This document shows positions 1-10,684 of a DNA stretch of 64,000 bases, piece after piece. The notes beneath the pieces were generated by a model. It was not told the origin of the DNA, made no database searches, and was given only the letters and a program-made list of their open reading frames with translations. This DNA comes from [Limnothrix rosea] IAM M-220 (GTDB lineage: Bacteria; Cyanobacteriota; Cyanobacteriia; Cyanobacteriales; MRBY01): positions 37,038-101,037 of the forward strand of contig NZ_MRBY01000011.1 in the NCBI RefSeq assembly GCF_001904615.1. The letters are read 5' to 3'. How positions within the stretch are numbered: the stretch's first letter is position 1; each line of letters opens with the position of its first letter. The position numbers and the translations under genes are program-made.

Positions 1-620
1 TCTGCAAAAAAACATTTTCTTATTATGCCTGATGTTTTGAGTATTAATGGCCACATTCGTGCCAAAGACACCGCTTCCACTCCCTCGGCTTGGGAGAAAA
101 AGTCTTAAGAAAATCTTTAAAGCTCAATATAAACAGTCTTTTTTTTTTGAAAATCGTTGAATATAAAGGGGCTTTGCTAGTCGTTATCTTTCTTAAGATA
201 TAACAACAAAACTTACTGCCGGCTAATTTTCTTGCTCGCTTTATTGCCGAGTGTTGCAAAATCTCTGCATTGAAGGTTTGTCTTGATTGGTTGTTTTAAT
301 AAGCTGGTTTTGTGACCACCTGATGGGTTTTCCTTGCTATTTGGGCGTTTAGACAGTCTTTATTATCAGTTGCAGATGTCTGTTGTGCTGCTGATCGCGT
401 CACGCACATTGTGAGATGGTGAAGTTCAATGAAAAATATAAATAAAATATTAAAGCGCCAGGCTGTTTGGTCAATCGCCCGAAATAGTTGTTAACAATGG
501 TAAGAGTACTGAGTCTGTCATCCCTCTATGGACATAGCTGTTTGTTTTCTTTAGGGGGGATTTTAGGTGGCTATGAGGTTTGGTTTGTTTAGATCATTCC
601 CATTCGGGGGGTTGCATTAG
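1..620. other. Leading intergenic region, no gene recognised
   Basis: This AT-rich stretch contains only a 71-codon leftward reading frame, low in complexity and without a ribosome binding site, which I do not accept as a gene. Its right end must hold the promoter and leader of the sensor kinase starting at 621. A G-run about 10 bases upstream of that ATG is the only candidate ribosome binding site. No tRNA or structured RNA was recognised. Confidence 0.5.
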
Positions 621-3600
621 ATGCAAAAAGTATTGTTATCGAATTTAGGGGATTGGCGATCGCCATTGCGCGAGAGTTTTTTTGCGCCTTTTAGTGCAGA
701 TGACCCGATGTCTGGTGGGCTGTTAGGTCTTCATGTTGTTGCAAATTTACTGACGGCGATCGCCTACTTTTCCATCCCGTTAATGCTCATTTATTTTGTC
801 AGAAAGCGCCACGGTACCCCTTTCTCCCAAGTCTTCGTTTTATTTAGCGCCTTCATCATTGCCTGCGGTGTTGGGCATTTTCTTGATGTCCTGAAAATTT
901 GGGCTCCCCTCTCTCAACTATCCGTCTTTGAACATGCCCTAACCGCCGCTGTTTCCTGCTACACAGCCATAGAACTATATTTTTTGTTGCCTCAGTTTTT
1001 AAGCCTAAAAACACCTCAAGAACTAGAGGAAGTCAACGAAAAATTGCAGCTAGAGATGCGTGAACGACAGAGCGCCGATAAAGTACTCAACGATATCGTT
1101 GAAGCCACAGCTCCTGTTACGGGTCAAGATTTTTTTCCTGCCCTTGTGGAAAAGTTGACCTTGGCTTTAAATGTCAAGCAAATCCAAATTGCTGAGATTC
1201 TGAACTCCCAAGACCCAGAGCTGTCAGAGACTCTGACCCTTGCTGCATGGTCTAACCCAGCCTTTGCCGAAGATGTGGCCACCATTAACGAAATAGACGA
1301 TCCAGCCCAGCCCACAACCTCTTACTTGCGCGTACCAATCTTAGATCGCAACCAGCAAGCGATTGGCATATTAAGAGTGTTTCACTCTGAGCCGACGATT
1401 AATCGCGAACAGGCAACCAAAATTATCACCGTATTTGCGTCGCGTGCGGCTGCGGAAATTGAACGCAAGCGCGCCCTTGAAAAGCTCAACGAAGCTAACA
1501 CCCAGTTGGCAAATCTCAATAGCCAACTTGAACAGAAAGTCACTGAACGCACAGAGACCCTAGAAACTGTCAATAGCTCACTCCAGGAGAAAATTAAACA
1601 AAGCCGCCTGACAGAACGGGCGTTAAGGGAAAGCGAAGATCGTTTTCGTAGTCTTTTGCTAAATATTCCGGGAGCTGTTTTTCGTTGTTTTCCTGACGAA
1701 TACAGAACGATGGAATTTTTGAGTAACCGTATTGAAGACATTACTGGCTATGCTGCAACGGATTTTTTAAATAATCGTGTTCGCGCCTTTAATGAACTTG
1801 TTTATGCTGACGATTTACAGCAGCTTCAGGCCGTGGCGGCAAATCTTTCGGCAGCGAATGCGACTTACCAAGTTGAATATCGTTTGACTCGCTGTGATGG
1901 TCATCTAGCTTGGGTGTTTGAGCGAGGCACTGGGGTTTTTGATGCGAATGGTCAGATCCTCTACCTTGAGGGGGTCATGGTTGAAATTACCGAACGTAAG
2001 ATTGCGCTTCAGTCTTTAGAGCAGGAACGCCGTCAACTGCGACAGCTGATTCAAAATATGCCTGTGGCAATGGCCATGTTTGATACTCAAATGCGCTACG
2101 TCGCATATAGTGATCAATGGTCGCAAGATTATGATCTTGGTGCGGCAGATCTGGTCGGGCGATCGCACTATGAGCTGTTTCCAGAGCTACCTGAGCAATA
2201 TAAAAAAATTAACGAACGTGGTTTAGCGGGCGAGGTGATTAAATCTGACGAGGATATTTTCGTGCAGAGGGATGGGCAAGTTCGCTATCTCAAATGGGTA
2301 TTACAGCCTTGGTATTACAGTCAGGATGAGGTTGGCGGTGTTGTTATTGTTTCTCAAGATATTAAGGATCTCGTCCTTGGCCGGGAAGCTGCCCTTGAAG
2401 CGTCGCGTCTGAAATCGAGTTTTTTGGCGAATATGAGCCATGAGATTCGGACACCAATGAATGGCATTTTAGGCATTGCCGAACTGCTAAAAAATACGAA
2501 GTTATCATCTCAGCAGCAAAATTTTGTACAAACGCTCAATAACAGTGCGCAACATTTGCTCTATTTGATTAATGATATTTTGGATTTCTCGAAGCTAGAA
2601 GCAGGGGAAATGCGGTTAGAGAAAACTGCTCTTGATATTGTGGATTGTGTGGAATCTGTGGCGGCATTGTTGGCTGTTCAAGCGCACAATAAGCGGGTAG
2701 AACTACTTACTTTTGTGGATCCACAATTGAATCAAATTTTGATTGGTGATCCGGTGAGGTTGCGGCAAATTTTGACCAATCTCGTGAATAATGCCATCAA
2801 GTTCACGCCGGAAGGCTCGGTTGTTGTGCGGGCCATTTTGGTTGATTTTGGACAAAGTCCAGAGGGTGAGTCTGAAGTTACGGTACGAATTGAAATTACG
2901 GATACGGGGATTGGGATCAAATCAGAGGATCGCCATAGATTGTTCCAGTCGTTTTCTCAGGTTGATCCTTCAACAACGCGTCAGTATGGTGGTACGGGTT
3001 TAGGGTTGGCGATCGCCAAGCAATTAGTGACGCTAATGGAAGGCGAAATTGGCATAGACAGCAATGCTGGTGAAGGCTCAACCTTCTGGTTTACAGCTGT
3101 ATTTAAGGGTCTTGATGCCGTTTTAGGTCAGCCGGATTTAGAGCTTAGAGATATCCTCGTCATTGATGCCCTAGAGGTTTCGCGGGAGCTGATCGTGGAA
3201 TACTTAACGGCTTACGACATGTCGGTGGATAGTTCCTCAGATTTGATTGAAGGGTTAGTTCAAATTGAACAACATCAAAATTATGATTTGGTGCTGTACT
3301 CATTACCAATTTTCTGCGGTCAACAGGAGCAAATTCGTACTGTTTTAAATCGCCTTAAGGATGTGCTCCCTCGAGAACAGCTCGTCGTGGTGATTTCCCA
3401 GGTCGATTATCCTAGCCTAAAAGATTGGCTACATAAGCAGAAAATTCGTCATTTGATCAAGCCTCTACAGCAGCAATCTCTCTGGCGTTTATTGCGCAAT
3501 CTTGATCGAGCGGAAACGATTGCACCGGAGGAGAATAATCTTTCTCTGGCTTCCCAAAGATTTGTGCGGCGATCGCCGGAAATTAAAATCCTGTTAGCGG

Positions 3601-4409
3601 AGGATACTCCGGTTAACCAACTGGTGATTACCAATCAGTTAGAGATTTTAGGGTTTAAAAAAATTGATTGTGCCAGTAATGGTAAAGCCGTCCTGGAGAT
3701 GTTGCAGGCGAAACCCTATGACTTGATTTTGATGGATTGTCGGATGCCAGAGCTAGATGGTTATGACACGACTGGAGCGATTCGCAAACAAGAAAAAGAA
3801 GGGGAGATGCCTGTTGTGATTGTGGCAATGACAGCCAATGCTTTAGAAGGTGAACGTGAAAAATGTTTATCGGTAGGGATGAATGATTATATTTCCAAGC
3901 CAACGACGATTGAGACTTTGCGAGTTGTCCTAGAGCGTGTTTTGGATAACTATTTTCCCGAGGACGAGGAATTGGCGATCGCCACGGAGTCAGACCAGCA
4001 AGACGAGGATGCCAACAAGTCGGACAAAAAAGACGTGGATCCTCAGCAACAAGCGGCCACGACCCAAAACTCTCCCATTGACTTTCAGCGATTAAAGCAT
4101 TTTTACGGTGAAGATATTGCGTTCCATCGCGTGATGTTTAAACAGTTAATGTCGAGTTTACCTCAGTATCTGAGCGGTCTAGAGGTGGCCGTAGCGGAGG
4201 AAGATCTGGGGCAAATTTTGTATGAATCCCATCGTTTGCGGGGCTCCGTGACGACTGCCAGCATCAAAAATATTCCTGTACTGTGTAATGCCATTGACGA
4301 TGCAGCCCATGACGAAGATATGGGGCGGATTAAAATCCTGCTCGCTGATCTAAAAGAAAAACTGAATAATGTCCTGCAATTTCTTGAGGATTATTTGACA
4401 GACGAGTAA
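621..4409 (+). CDS. ETR1-like hybrid histidine kinase (ethylene-binding-type domain, GAF, PAS, PAS, HisKA, HATPase, REC, Hpt)
   Basis: A 1262-residue membrane sensor kinase with an internal phosphorelay. The N-terminus (about residues 35-125) has three membrane helices resembling the plant ETR1 ethylene-binding domain, including [13 protein letters not shown] and a CGVGH motif (C82, H86) matching the copper ligands Cys65/His69 of ETR1. A GAF-like region (about 150-285), a coiled coil (290-335) and two PAS domains (about 340-470 and 475-590) follow. The kinase core has phosphoacceptor H607 in [10 protein letters not shown], an N-box [10 protein letters not shown] and G-boxes DTGIGI and GGTGLGLAI. 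Next come a degenerate receiver (about 845-960), a true receiver with D1039 in [10 protein letters not shown], and a C-terminal Hpt domain with H1204 in SHRLRG. Oddity: Asn42 occupies the position of ETR1 Asp25. The ligand is inferred from homology and could be something else. Confidence 0.9.
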   Translation: MQKVLLSNLGDWRSPLRESFFAPFSADDPMSGGLLGLHVVANLLTAIAYFSIPLMLIYFVRKRHGTPFSQVFVLFSAFIIACGVGHFLDVLKIWAPLSQLSVFEHALTAAVSCYTAIELYFLLPQFLSLKTPQELEEVNEKLQLEMRERQSADKVLNDIVEATAPVTGQDFFPALVEKLTLALNVKQIQIAEILNSQDPELSETLTLAAWSNPAFAEDVATINEIDDPAQPTTSYLRVPILDRNQQAIGILRVFHSEPTINREQATKIITVFASRAAAEIERKRALEKLNEANTQLANLNSQLEQKVTERTETLETVNSSLQEKIKQSRLTERALRESEDRFRSLLLNIPGAVFRCFPDEYRTMEFLSNRIEDITGYAATDFLNNRVRAFNELVYADDLQQLQAVAANLSAANATYQVEYRLTRCDGHLAWVFERGTGVFDANGQILYLEGVMVEITERKIALQSLEQERRQLRQLIQNMPVAMAMFDTQMRYVAYSDQWSQDYDLGAADLVGRSHYELFPELPEQYKKINERGLAGEVIKSDEDIFVQRDGQVRYLKWVLQPWYYSQDEVGGVVIVSQDIKDLVLGREAALEASRLKSSFLANMSHEIRTPMNGILGIAELLKNTKLSSQQQNFVQTLNNSAQHLLYLINDILDFSKLEAGEMRLEKTALDIVDCVESVAALLAVQAHNKRVELLTFVDPQLNQILIGDPVRLRQILTNLVNNAIKFTPEGSVVVRAILVDFGQSPEGESEVTVRIEITDTGIGIKSEDRHRLFQSFSQVDPSTTRQYGGTGLGLAIAKQLVTLMEGEIGIDSNAGEGSTFWFTAVFKGLDAVLGQPDLELRDILVIDALEVSRELIVEYLTAYDMSVDSSSDLIEGLVQIEQHQNYDLVLYSLPIFCGQQEQIRTVLNRLKDVLPREQLVVVISQVDYPSLKDWLHKQKIRHLIKPLQQQSLWRLLRNLDRAETIAPEENNLSLASQRFVRRSPEIKILLAEDTPVNQLVITNQLEILGFKKIDCASNGKAVLEMLQAKPYDLILMDCRMPELDGYDTTGAIRKQEKEGEMPVVIVAMTANALEGEREKCLSVGMNDYISKPTTIETLRVVLERVLDNYFPEDEELAIATESDQQDEDANKSDKKDVDPQQQAATTQNSPIDFQRLKHFYGEDIAFHRVMFKQLMSSLPQYLSGLEVAVAEEDLGQILYESHRLRGSVTTASIKNIPVLCNAIDDAAHDEDMGRIKILLADLKEKLNNVLQFLEDYLTDE

Positions 4410-4436
4410 ACCATGAATGAAGTGCTTTTACTTCTG

Positions 4437-5177
4437 TCATTCTGTGAGTTTGTCTGGGTGGGCGATCGCCCATTCAACTTGCCGCAAAATGCCCCTGAGC
4501 ATCGACGTTTCCGCTTGGGTAAGTGCATTACGGTTGTATAAACTCCGAAACTTATTCATACGAGCAGCGGCGGTATGTTCGTGCAAATAACCAATTTTTA
4601 GTAAAAGTCTTTCTAAATGCTGATAGTAACCCTCTAAATCCTTAAGATCTGCCAAATCTTGATGTGCTGGAGCATGCGATATTTCTGCCGTTGTACTGAG
4701 GCTCTTCAGCTCATAACAGCAAACGGCGATCGCTTGGGCGAGATTAAGAGAAGTATACTGATCACCCGTTGGGATACAAAGAAACCTCTGAGCATGATTG
4801 AGCTCCGTATTGGTGAGGCCATTATCTTCCCGACCAAAAATAACCGCACCCGGAGCATCATCTTCTAATAACCACGGCAAAACCTGCTTGGGAGCTTCCA
4901 TCTGTGTCGGTAATTCCCTTGGCTCCCCCGTGGTGGCGATCGCCTTTTGACAACCCTCTAAAGCCTCCGGCAAAGTCTGAACGACCATCGCATTTTCCAA
5001 GATTTCCGGCGCACGGACAGCCATTAAACGAGCCTCCTCACCCAGATGATCACAACGGGGACTAACCAGCACCAACTGCGACAACCCCATATTTTTCATC
5101 ACACGCGCCACAGAACCCACATTTAAAGCACCAGCAGGCTCCACCGCAACAATGCGAATATGCTCAAGACTTTTCAA
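4437..5177 (-). CDS. trmJ: tRNA (cytidine/uridine-2'-O-)-methyltransferase TrmJ, SPOUT family
   Basis: This 246-residue protein is probably the SAM-dependent 2'-O-methyltransferase acting at tRNA position 32. It opens with the family motif IRIVAVEPAGALNVGSVAR, and the trefoil-knot SAM site is visible as FGREDNGLTNTEL and IPTGDQYTSLNLAQA. The start is TTG at 5177: the first ATG lies inside the conserved N-terminal motif, and GAGGT sits about 10 bases upstream of the TTG. It follows the zinc-ribbon gene at 5236-5622 in the same direction with a gap of about 58 bases, so the two may be co-transcribed. It converges on the kinase gene at 4409. TrmH-family paralogues with other tRNA targets cannot be excluded. 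Confidence 0.88.
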   Translation of the reverse strand: MKSLEHIRIVAVEPAGALNVGSVARVMKNMGLSQLVLVSPRCDHLGEEARLMAVRAPEILENAMVVQTLPEALEGCQKAIATTGEPRELPTQMEAPKQVLPWLLEDDAPGAVIFGREDNGLTNTELNHAQRFLCIPTGDQYTSLNLAQAIAVCCYELKSLSTTAEISHAPAHQDLADLKDLEGYYQHLERLLLKIGYLHEHTAAARMNKFRSLYNRNALTQAETSMLRGILRQVEWAIAHPDKLTE

Positions 5178-5235
5178 AGGATGTTGACCTCAGCTACATA
5201 CTTGCCGTTGTTAATTGTGCCGCCAAACGTTCTGT

Positions 5236-5622
5236 CTAGAGTAATTTATCAAACGGACTACTAAACTCTTGGATATAACCACAATAAATGCAGCGGTGAT
5301 GTTTCCCCTCAATGCGCTGGAGCGGACGCTCACATTGCGGACAACCTTGAGCCTTCGGTTTTGTCGCTAATTTTTGACGAGACTTCACAATATCAAACTT
5401 TTTCTGTAAATCAGCCTCAGTCAGTGCTGTGGTCTCTTCCAACAGTTCCCACACCGAGCGACTGAGACAATAAAGCTCTGCATATTTTTCCGTCAGTTTT
5501 TCCAGCTTGTCCTGTACACTATCCTTTTCATCTCGACCAGCCGTACTGCCCGGCGATCGCCCCGGTTCCCCCAACTGCTGCGCCATCGCATAAACATCAA
5601 TTTCATTGGGATTCTCAGACAT
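5236..5622 (-). CDS. Conserved hypothetical protein with C-terminal zinc ribbon
   Basis: A 128-residue protein with a central predicted coiled or helical region (EKLTEKYAELYCLSRSVWEL) and a C-terminal four-cysteine zinc ribbon of the form CPQC-x12-CIYC. I do not recognise a characterised function; similar small zinc-ribbon proteins are common cyanobacterial hypotheticals. The ATG at 5622 (MSENPNEID) is preferred over an in-frame TTG at 5631. It lies upstream of trmJ on the same strand, a position compatible with a two-gene operon. The ribbon could bind RNA, DNA or protein. Confidence 0.75.
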   Translation of the reverse strand: MSENPNEIDVYAMAQQLGEPGRSPGSTAGRDEKDSVQDKLEKLTEKYAELYCLSRSVWELLEETTALTEADLQKKFDIVKSRQKLATKPKAQGCPQCERPLQRIEGKHHRCIYCGYIQEFSSPFDKLL

Positions 5623-5975
5623 AACTAGCAAAAAGTAGGGCGATCGCTATTTCTTACGGCAGATATCACTATTTATAATCACCACAAGATAATTTACAAT
5701 CTGTAATGTTGCCATCGTGACCCGCAAGGATTTTAATATTCTTTGCTGCTGCCAAAGATACAGTTCAGGCAGAACACAATCGGCAGCTTATACAAAACAA
5801 AAGAGTGACACTTATAATACAAAGAAGTGTTTTAATTGCTACACTCAAACGCCTTCGGTCTGGAGATTTGCTCTAAAACAGGTCGCGAGTCGTTCAAATG
5901 TACATTAAATCAAACGTAAAAGTGATCACCCTAGTAAATCGTAGTACTTAAATTTTATAGAGCGAACATAAACCT
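5623..5975. other. Divergent intergenic region, leader of the EF-G gene
   Basis: About 350 bases separate the leftward zinc-ribbon gene from the rightward EF-G gene and must hold both promoters. A HIP1 copy lies at about 5640. The stretch is AT-rich with no credible open frame; a 63-codon ORF here lacks coding character. No clear -35/-10 pair could be fixed by eye. Confidence 0.4.
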
Positions 5976-8066
5976 ATGAAAGACCTGACCAAATATCGTA
6001 ATATCGGTATCTTCGCTCACGTCGATGCGGGTAAAACCACCACCACCGAGCGTATCCTGAAGTTAACCGGAAAAATCCACAAAATCGGAGAAACCCACGA
6101 AGGTTCCGCCACCACCGACTTCATGGACCAAGAGCAAGAACGCGGCATTACTATTCAATCCGCGGCAACCAGCTGCTTTTGGAAAGATCACCAACTCAAC
6201 ATCATCGATACTCCCGGTCACGTCGATTTCACCATCGAAGTTTATCGTTCGCTAAAAGTACTTGATGGCGGCGTGGGTGTCTTTTGCGGTTCCGGCGGCG
6301 TAGAGCCCCAATCCGAAACAAACTGGCGCTATGCTAACGATTCCAAAGTAGCCCGAATTATTTACGTTAATAAACTTGACCGTCTTGGTGCAGACTTTTA
6401 TAAAGTTGTAGATCAAGTAGACAATATCCTTGATGCACGACCCCTCGTAATGGTGTTGCCTATCGGTCGTGAAGAAGAGTTTGTCGGCGTGGTTGATCTC
6501 CTCACCGAAAAAGCTTGGATTTGGGACGAATCTGGCGATCCCATGAACTATGAGATCACAGATGTGCCTGAAGACATGGCGGACAAGGTTGCTGAATACC
6601 GCGAAAAGCTCATTGAGACTGCGGTAGAGCAAGACGATAACCTCATGGAAAAATACCTTGAAGGCGAAGAAGTTTCCATTGACGAAATCAAAGAATGTAT
6701 CCGTAAAGGAACGCGTAACCTCGATTTCTTCCCCACTTACTGCGGTTCTTCCTTTAAAAACAAAGGTGTACAGCTAGTCCTCGATGCAGTTGTTGATTAT
6801 CTCCCGAACCCTAAGGAAGTCAATCCGCAGCCTGAGACTGACGAAGAAGGTAATGAAACTGGCAAATACGCAATTGTTGATCCTGAGAAGCCGCTTCGCG
6901 CTTTGGCATTCAAGATTATGGATGATCGCTTCGGTGCGTTGACCTTTACTCGGATCTACTCCGGTACCCTCAACAAAGGTGACACCATTCTCAATACAGC
7001 AACAGGTAAAACTGAGCGTATTGGCCGTATGGTCGAAATGCATGCTGATTCCCGTGAAGAAATTGACACCGCGCAAGCTGGTGACATCATCGCGATTGTG
7101 GGGATGAAAAATGTCCAAACGGGGCACACACTTTGTGATAAAGACAATCCGGCAACTCTTGAGGCGATGGTCTTCCCTGACCCTGTAATCTCTATCGCTA
7201 TTTCTCCTAAGAATAAAGGTGGTAACGAGAAGATGGGTGTTGCCCTCGGTAAGATGATGAAAGAAGATCCTTCTTTCCAAGTTGAAACCGATTCTGATAG
7301 TGGCGAAACTATCATCAAGGGTATGGGTGAGTTGCACCTAGATATTAAGGTGGATATTCTTAAGCGCACCTATGGCGTTGAAGTTGAAGTGGGTAAGCCT
7401 CAGGTCGCATATCGCGAATCGATCACGAAGCAACTTTCTGATAGTTATACCCACAAGAAGCAGTCTGGTGGTTCTGGTCAATTCGGTAAGATCGACTACA
7501 TTATTGAGCCGGGTGAACCGGGTTCTGGCTTCCAGTTTGAGTCTAAGGTGACTGGTGGTAATGTGCCTCGTGAATTTTGGCCTGCGGTTGAGAAAGGCTT
7601 TGCGCAATCTATCGAGAAGGGTGTTTTGGCTGGGTTCCCTTGTGTTGATCTAAAGGTCACATTGATGGATGGTTCTTTCCACCCTGTAGATTCTTCGGCG
7701 ATCGCCTTCGAGATTGCAGCAAAGAGCGGATACCGTCAGTCTGTCCCTAAAGCTGCCCCTCAAATTCTTGAACCGATCATGAAGGTCGATGTGTTCACTC
7801 CCGACGATTATGTGGGTGATGTCATTGGTGACCTAAACCGTCGTCGTGGCATGATCCAAGGTCAAGATGCTGCATCTACCGGTGCTCGCATCAAAGCAGA
7901 AGTCCCCCTTAGCGAAATGTTTGGCTACATCGGTGACTTGCGTACAATGACCTCTGGTCGTGGTCAGTTCTCTATGGAATTTGATCATTACGCACCTTGT
8001 CCTAAGAATGTTGCGGAAGAAGTGATTAAAGAAGCGAAAGAGCGTGCTGAAGCTAAAGCTAAGTAA
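5976..8066 (+). CDS. fusA: Translation elongation factor G, FusB (EF-G2)-type paralogue
   Basis: A 696-residue translational GTPase catalysing ribosomal translocation or a related step. G1 is AHVDAGKTT (14-22), G3 DTPGHVDF and G4 NKLD, followed by domains II-V to the C-terminus, so the protein is full length. Features such as [29 protein letters not shown] and [10 protein letters not shown] match, from memory, the second EF-G (FusB/EF-G2) of Shewanella and Pseudomonas rather than the housekeeping EF-G, which usually has NKMDRTGANF. The gene stands alone: no rpsL, rpsG or tuf is adjacent. Regular codon choice (AAA/GAA, GGT, CGT) suggests high expression. It ends in its own terminator at 8121-8156. 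Whether it is the main EF-G of this organism cannot be decided from the window. Confidence 0.93.
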   Translation: MKDLTKYRNIGIFAHVDAGKTTTTERILKLTGKIHKIGETHEGSATTDFMDQEQERGITIQSAATSCFWKDHQLNIIDTPGHVDFTIEVYRSLKVLDGGVGVFCGSGGVEPQSETNWRYANDSKVARIIYVNKLDRLGADFYKVVDQVDNILDARPLVMVLPIGREEEFVGVVDLLTEKAWIWDESGDPMNYEITDVPEDMADKVAEYREKLIETAVEQDDNLMEKYLEGEEVSIDEIKECIRKGTRNLDFFPTYCGSSFKNKGVQLVLDAVVDYLPNPKEVNPQPETDEEGNETGKYAIVDPEKPLRALAFKIMDDRFGALTFTRIYSGTLNKGDTILNTATGKTERIGRMVEMHADSREEIDTAQAGDIIAIVGMKNVQTGHTLCDKDNPATLEAMVFPDPVISIAISPKNKGGNEKMGVALGKMMKEDPSFQVETDSDSGETIIKGMGELHLDIKVDILKRTYGVEVEVGKPQVAYRESITKQLSDSYTHKKQSGGSGQFGKIDYIIEPGEPGSGFQFESKVTGGNVPREFWPAVEKGFAQSIEKGVLAGFPCVDLKVTLMDGSFHPVDSSAIAFEIAAKSGYRQSVPKAAPQILEPIMKVDVFTPDDYVGDVIGDLNRRRGMIQGQDAASTGARIKAEVPLSEMFGYIGDLRTMTSGRGQFSMEFDHYAPCPKNVAEEVIKEAKERAEAKAK

Positions 8067-8120
8067 AACCATTATGGCGCTCTGATTACTGACTATTTTG
8101 TCACTGGGATTTTAAATAAT

Positions 8121-8156
8121 AAAAAAGCCGATTAGTTTTATACTGATCGGTTTTTT
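8121..8156 (+). terminator. Rho-independent terminator of the EF-G gene, probably bidirectional
   Basis: An eight-pair stem, CCGATTAG with CTGATCGG (one wobble), closes a short loop and is followed by six T. Six A precede it at 8121-8126, so the structure could also stop leftward transcription. It lies 55 bases after the EF-G stop codon. Confidence 0.85.
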
Positions 8157-8194
8157 CTTGAGTCACTATTAACGCAATAAATGTCTGAGATGTA

Positions 8195-8659
8195 ATGAAT
8201 CCTAATGGTCATATTTCAGTTTTAGAAATTGATCATGGTCAATATTTAACAGGATCAAATGCCATTTTATTTTACCTAAGTCAAGGTATAAAATTCTTGC
8301 CGGTTAATACTTGGCAGCAAGCTCAGATAATGCAATGGTTATTTTTTGAGCAATATAGTCATGAATCAAATATTGCGACATCGCGGTATTGGCTATCTAT
8401 TTTAAAGGAATCAAAAAAGCAGAAAGATACCCTAGAGCAAAAGCAGAAAGCTGGTTACGCTGCGCTAGGGGTCACGGAAAAGCATCTTGCTCAGTATGAT
8501 TTTTTTGTAGGTAATCAGTATTCGATCACAGATATTGCGCTCTATGCCTATACCTATGTCGCCCATGAGGGAAACTTTGATTTAGGCTCCTACTCTAATA
8601 TTTGTATATGGTTAAAACAGGTGAGTGAACAACCGCGATACCTTAGAATATCGGCCTAA
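8195..8659 (+). pseudogene. 5'-truncated glutathione S-transferase relic
   Basis: The 154-codon frame begins with NPNGHISVLEID, a segment normally about 50 residues into a glutathione transferase. It continues with the G-site end (YLTGSNAILFYLSQG) and most of the helical C-terminal domain (LQWLFFEQYSHE-like, here MQWLFFEQYSHE). The first beta-alpha-beta part of the thioredoxin fold, carrying the catalytic Ser/Tyr/Cys, is missing. Immediately upstream are the EF-G terminator and no matching coding sequence. It may still be translated from the ATG at 8195, but glutathione-transferase activity is unlikely. Confidence 0.72.
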
Positions 8660-8702
8660 ATTTGTCGCTAATAGTTTGATCTTTTAAGCACTAATTACGA
8701 TG

Positions 8703-8915
8703 TTAATCATCGGGATAGACTTTTTCGTAAGCTGACATTTCATCTTCTGAAACGAGATGTTTGAGGGCATCTAGGCGGGAATTTAATAGGAGCTGAGTTA
8801 CTTTTGCTGCATCGCCTTCTTTAATTTTAGCGTCGGCTAATTTGTCAAAGAGTTGGTGGTAAAACTTATCAAGTTCATGGTGTAAGTGAAAACGAATTTC
8901 AGAGGTGTCACGCAT
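8703..8915 (-). CDS. Small hypothetical protein, 70 residues
   Basis: A charged, apparently all-helical protein starting MRDTSEIRFHLHHELDKFYH, with an acidic tail ending YPDD. Codon composition looks coding and no competing frame is better, but there is no strong ribosome binding site. I do not recognise the family. It converges on the GST relic, and its upstream region (8916-9052) is AT-rich. Confidence 0.55.
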   Translation of the reverse strand: MRDTSEIRFHLHHELDKFYHQLFDKLADAKIKEGDAAKVTQLLLNSRLDALKHLVSEDEMSAYEKVYPDD

Positions 8916-9052
8916 AAAATAGTTTATTTTAAAAATTAGTTACTCTTTTTAAATAACATGAACTTCTGTATTGGGTCTCAAAAAAGATACATATTTTCGA
9001 AATCACTGTACTTTAAAAATAACGAGATGGCGATCGCCGGATAATAAAGCAT

Positions 9053-9076
9053 AAAAAAAGACGCTAACGCGCCGTC
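9053..9076 (-). terminator. Weak terminator downstream of the 9152-9529 gene
   Basis: Read leftward, GACG and CGTC pair across a GC-rich loop and are followed by seven T. The stem is only four or five pairs, so confidence is limited. Its position 75 bases after the stop of the leftward gene fits a transcription end. Confidence 0.4.
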
Positions 9077-9151
9077 ACTACAGAAAAATAAGCGGATTGT
9101 CTTAAGGAAATCAAATAAAATTATAGGGTATAAAACAAGGATAAACTCTGA

Positions 9152-9529
9152 TTAGTTAGCTGCATAAATGCGTTTGAGGCTTTGCCCCTGACACCAATCG
9201 GTAAAGCCATTGACCGTAAAGGTGACGTATTCGACACCATAGGCTGTCCAATAATCCGTAACCACACCTTGCTTTTTTTCTGGGTCATCACGGCGCTGAA
9301 CCGTAGAGCCAAGGGGGAAAAGTTGAGCAATCTCGCTATCTTTCCACTTTTTGAGCTTTAAAATATGTTGTTGCTTATCTTCCGTCAGGAGCTGCCACGC
9401 TTCAACCTTTAAATGTGCAAATGCAGCTGTTAGTCGTTCGATTTCTGACCAAGTTTCAGCTTGAGATAAATATTCTGCCAGTTGCTGTGCTGTATCTATT
9501 TGGAAATCTGGAACTAATTCGGTACTCAT
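9152..9529 (-). CDS. Conserved cyanobacterial hypothetical protein
   Basis: A 125-residue soluble protein. The N-terminal half is helical (TAQQLAEYLSQAETWSEIER). The C-terminal half looks like a small beta-barrel: FPLGSTVQRRDDPEKKQGVV, then a tyrosine-rich strand region and NGFTDWCQGQSLKRI. I know no assigned function. ATG 9529 is preferred to the in-frame GTG at 9532. It is flanked by its own possible terminator and by about 180 bases of upstream spacer carrying HIP1. Confidence 0.65.
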   Translation of the reverse strand: MSTELVPDFQIDTAQQLAEYLSQAETWSEIERLTAAFAHLKVEAWQLLTEDKQQHILKLKKWKDSEIAQLFPLGSTVQRRDDPEKKQGVVTDYWTAYGVEYVTFTVNGFTDWCQGQSLKRIYAAN

Positions 9530-9709
9530 CACACAAACACCAAATATGGTGTTTTAAAACGCAGGATTGCTAGGGACACATACCAAATATAGGAAATAAT
9601 TGAGGCGATCGCAAATCGCAAATCTCCCCATTAAAGATAGAATTACTCCCTCTAGGATTCGTTTTCTGGCAAAATCACTTCTAGTTGCCCAGATTACACG
9701 GCGATCGCC

Positions 9710-10684
9710 CTAACGAGACTGAAACGGATTCTGAACCATCGTTTTTGTCACCTGAGCCGCTTCCTGATCCAAAGCCTCAACTTCAGCGACCGCCAGCTTC
9801 CAGCCCAAAGCACCAGCATTTTCCTGCGCTTGCTTTAACGTTTTTGCACCAGGTATAGGCAAAGCCCCCTTACAAATGCACCAATTCAAAGCAACCTGGG
9901 GAATCGTTTTACGATGGAGCATCGCCAACTCCCGCAAACACCCCTGCAACCCTTGCATCCGAGGCAAAACTTGCTTAAAAACCCTGCGCCGCAATCCCTT
10001 TGGTAACGGCCGATCAAGACTATATTTTCCCGTCAGTAATCCCAGCGCCAATGGACTATAGGCAATTAACCGAATTCCCAACTCATCACACACATCTTTA
10101 ACCGATAACCTTGTCACCGGATCAGTCGATAACAAAGAATATTGCACCTGAAGCGTAGCAATTGGCACTCCCCACCCTTGAAACCACGCATAAACCTTAC
10201 GGAGACGTTGTCCACCAAAATTAGAAACGCCAACCCCTCGAACCTTTCCCGATTCATAAAGCTCCGCCAGCCCACGCAATAAAGATTTTTCTTGCCAAGG
10301 CGCATAATTCGCCGTTGACCAATGTAGCTGCACCAAATCCACAGGGCGTTGTAGCCGTTCAGAAGACGCTATATAGGCTCGCTTCATAGAATTAGCCGTT
10401 AATCGCCAAGGATAAGGAGCTAACTTTGTTGCCAAGACAATGTCATCCTTGCAAGCACCGCTATAGTCTCGGGAAAATTCACCCAAAAGACTTTCACTAC
10501 GACCATTGAGACGACCTGTACCATAGGAATCACCAGTATCAAATAAAGTAATCCCTTGAGACACACAAAAATTGAAAACTTGCTGCAGTTCTGCATCCAT
10601 CACCGGCGAATAGTCCCAGAGAAGTCGATTTCCCCAAGCCCAAGTTCCACAGCCCATCTGGGGCAATCTCAAATCTTCCATCAT
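9710..10684 (-). CDS. Aldo/keto reductase family oxidoreductase
   Basis: A 324-residue (beta/alpha)8-barrel NAD(P)H-dependent reductase. The catalytic tetrad of the family is visible: Asp in LFDTGDSYGTG, the Tyr of that motif, Lys in VLATKLAPYP and His in VQLHWS. The C-terminal nucleotide site follows (LPIPGAKTLKQAQEN). The substrate cannot be read from sequence; plant and cyanobacterial members reduce aldehydes or act on pyridoxal-like compounds. Start choice is uncertain among GTG 10687, ATG 10684 and ATG 10681. It stands alone, divergent from the atp operon. Confidence 0.88.
   Translation of the reverse strand: MMEDLRLPQMGCGTWAWGNRLLWDYSPVMDAELQQVFNFCVSQGITLFDTGDSYGTGRLNGRSESLLGEFSRDYSGACKDDIVLATKLAPYPWRLTANSMKRAYIASSERLQRPVDLVQLHWSTANYAPWQEKSLLRGLAELYESGKVRGVGVSNFGGQRLRKVYAWFQGWGVPIATLQVQYSLLSTDPVTRLSVKDVCDELGIRLIAYSPLALGLLTGKYSLDRPLPKGLRRRVFKQVLPRMQGLQGCLRELAMLHRKTIPQVALNWCICKGALPIPGAKTLKQAQENAGALGWKLAVAEVEALDQEAAQVTKTMVQNPFQSR

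Noticed and set aside
44..259. 71-codon leftward ORF at the window start
   Set aside because: Low-complexity translation, no ribosome binding site, AT-rich spacer.
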